A DNA stretch of 64,000 nt. Source: Streptococcus oralis. Its GTDB lineage: Bacteria > Bacillota > Bacilli > Lactobacillales > Streptococcaceae. The translations under genes were made by a program, and so were the position numbers. Positions 63,071 through 64,000 of this stretch are shown here, piece after piece. The stretch's first letter is position 1; each line of letters starts with the position of its first letter. The stretch spans positions 849,908 to 913,907 of the forward strand of contig NZ_KQ969037.1 of the NCBI RefSeq assembly GCF_001578705.1, read 5' to 3'. The notes below the pieces were generated by a model that made no database searches, was not told the DNA's origin, and worked only from the letters and a program-made list of their open reading frames with translations.

Positions 63071-63809
63071 AACGAATCTCCTTTAAATACAAGCCATTCG
63101 GTGCAGCCGTGGGACCTGCAAGTTGCCTGTCATTCTTCTCCAAAATCAAGTCAATCTGCTCAACTGGCATGCGGTTGTTTCCGATTTTGAGCAGCGTCCC
63201 CACCATATTGCGAATTTGCTTATACAAGAAACCATTTCCTGAAAAGCTAAAGGTCAAAAACTGGCCTGTCTCATCAACACTAAGACTAGCTTCTGTAATG
63301 GTCCGAACCTTGTCCTCTACACTAGTCCCAGATGCTGTAAAACCGGTGAAATCATGGGTTCCCTCTAACTTTTTGATTGCCATCTGCATCCGCTCAACAT
63401 CAAGCGGATAGGGAAAGTGAGTAGCATAGTGACGGCGCATGGGATTTTTAGGACGGCCCCTATCCACGATAAACTCATAGGTCTTGCTATGTTTTGCATA
63501 ACGGCAATGAAAATCATCCGCCACGATCTTAATCGAAATCACATCAATATCTTCTGGTGACTGAGTATCCAGAGCAAAACGGAGTTTTTCCTCATCCATC
63601 TGATAGGGCAGATCAAAATGAATAACCTGACCCAGAGCATGAACCCCACTGTCCGTCCTACCAGCACCGTGAACAGTGATGGCTTGTCCCTTATTAAGTC
63701 TCGTTAAGGTTTTTTCGATTTCCTCCTGAACGCTCCGCGCATGGGGCTGACGCTGAAAGCCAGCAAAGGCATAGCCGTCATAGGAAATAATTGCTTTATA
63801 TCTCGTCAT
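63060..63809 (-). CDS. truA: tRNA pseudouridine(38-40) synthase
   Basis: The 249-residue enzyme has the catalytic [14 protein letters not shown] (Asp near 53) and the C-terminal [14 protein letters not shown] chose the ATG at 63809, where family members begin ([12 protein letters not shown]). A TAAAAT -10 ends 7 nt upstream and no RBS is seen, so the message is probably leaderless. It is first in a truA-kinase-ECF operon. Confidence 0.92.
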   Translation of the reverse strand: MTRYKAIISYDGYAFAGFQRQPHARSVQEEIEKTLTRLNKGQAITVHGAGRTDSGVHALGQVIHFDLPYQMDEEKLRFALDTQSPEDIDVISIKIVADDFHCRYAKHSKTYEFIVDRGRPKNPMRRHYATHFPYPLDVERMQMAIKKLEGTHDFTGFTASGTSVEDKVRTITEASLSVDETGQFLTFSFSGNGFLYKQIRNMVGTLLKIGNNRMPVEQIDLILEKNDRQLAGPTAAPNGLYLKEIRYEE

Positions 63810-63816
63810 GACTTCT

Positions 63817-63845
63817 ATTTTATCAGGAAATAAAAATGTAAACAA
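63817..63845 (-). promoter_or_regulatory. truA promoter (leaderless arrangement)
   Basis: Minus strand TTGTTT (63840-63845), 17-bp spacer, extended TGATAAAAT (-10 at 63817-63822). Confidence 0.75.
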
Positions 63846-63886
63846 GTTTAAAAACCAATAATTGTCTGGGGACAAAAACGAAAAAG

Positions 63887-63911
63887 AAAAACTTAGGAAA
63901 TCAATCCTAAG
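63887..63911 (-). terminator. Terminator overlapping the stop of the last gene
   Basis: Minus strand CTTAGGA/TCCTAAG hairpin followed by TTTTTC; its 5' arm contains the TAG stop of the upstream membrane protein. Confidence 0.7.
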
Positions 63912-64000
63912 CTTTCTTTCGAAGAGAAAACATAACAAATACGGAAGTCACTATTAACCAGCATCCTAGAATGGTGAAAACCAGCATCCCGTTTTGAGTG
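63907..64000 (-). CDS. C-terminal end of a membrane protein (partial)
   Basis: The window ends inside this gene. The last 30 residues form one hydrophobic helix ([20 protein letters not shown]) followed by a basic tail (FSLRKKA) and TAG. This is compatible with a small membrane protein or a permease C terminus; no family can be named. Confidence 0.55.
   Translation of the reverse strand, partial: TQNGMLVFTILGCWLIVTSVFVMFSLRKKA

Overview
The window comes from a low-GC Firmicute of the Streptococcus mitis/pneumoniae group. Three things support this: a BOX repeat element, a ComX cin-box in front of a prepilin peptidase, and blocks of genes whose order matches pneumococcal neighbourhoods I know (sus, trp, exoA-xpt-pbuX, vex123-vncRS-fba, pncA-codY-deaD-har-murT-gatD-pepQ, truA). 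It is probably not a typical S. pneumoniae. Blocks that are far apart in pneumococcus (vex/vnc/fba and codY-truA) lie next to each other here. The window also carries a second T-box-controlled trpB, a choline-binding amidase_3 enzyme and an McrBC locus.

Layout. 1-1.3 kb: the 3' end of rarA, then 6S RNA and tRNA-Lys. 1.4-4.7 kb: an Rrf2 repressor and an apparent three-gene redox operon (MDR oxidoreductase, alpha/beta hydrolase, SDR) sharing a palindromic operator. 4.8-10.7 kb: the sus sucrose uptake and hydrolysis locus, read leftward, with duplicated SusR-type operators and cre sites. 10.9-12.1 kb: a GNAT gene and competence cclA. 12.1-20.1 kb: trpEGDCFBA behind a Trp T-box, preceded by a trpB paralog with its own Trp T-box and a consensus promoter. 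20.1-26.8 kb: a DegT aminotransferase plus sugar-phosphate transferase pair (teichoic-acid AATGal type), a heterodimeric ABC exporter, and DUF421/DUF3290 membrane proteins. 27-30.9 kb: exoA, a VOC protein, and riboswitch-controlled xpt-pbuX with an unusually hairpin-rich insert in the leader. 31-38.4 kb: typA, rsuA, a degenerate rhodanese, yqgQ, a LysR regulator, the choline-binding amidase and tRNA-Thr. 38.5-45.7 kb: an ABC-2 exporter, McrBC, an unrecognised small gene and fba. 45.9-51.8 kb: vncS/R, vex3/2/1 with a BOX element, and tRNA-Leu. 51.9-64 kb: pncA, codY with a CodY box, a likely unannotated sRNA, a DEAD-box helicase, har, a nucleotidyltransferase, murT-gatD, pepQ, an ECF S component, a pdxK/thiD-type kinase, truA, and the end of a membrane protein gene.

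How it works together. Much of the window is nutrient-responsive: SusR/CcpA for sucrose, two tryptophan T-boxes, a purine riboswitch, and CodY. The strongest undescribed candidates are three. One is a ~115-nt RNA gene between codY and the helicase, with a consensus sigma-A promoter, an intrinsic terminator and an anti-Shine-Dalgarno stretch. Another is the ~260-bp nested inverted-repeat element between the xpt riboswitch terminator and xpt. The third is the stand-alone TrpB paralog with an altered active-site motif. Several genes (cclA, the LysR gene, murT, truA) have promoter elements only 6-7 nt from the start codon, which predicts leaderless mRNAs. All calls come from reading the sequence; no database search was run.
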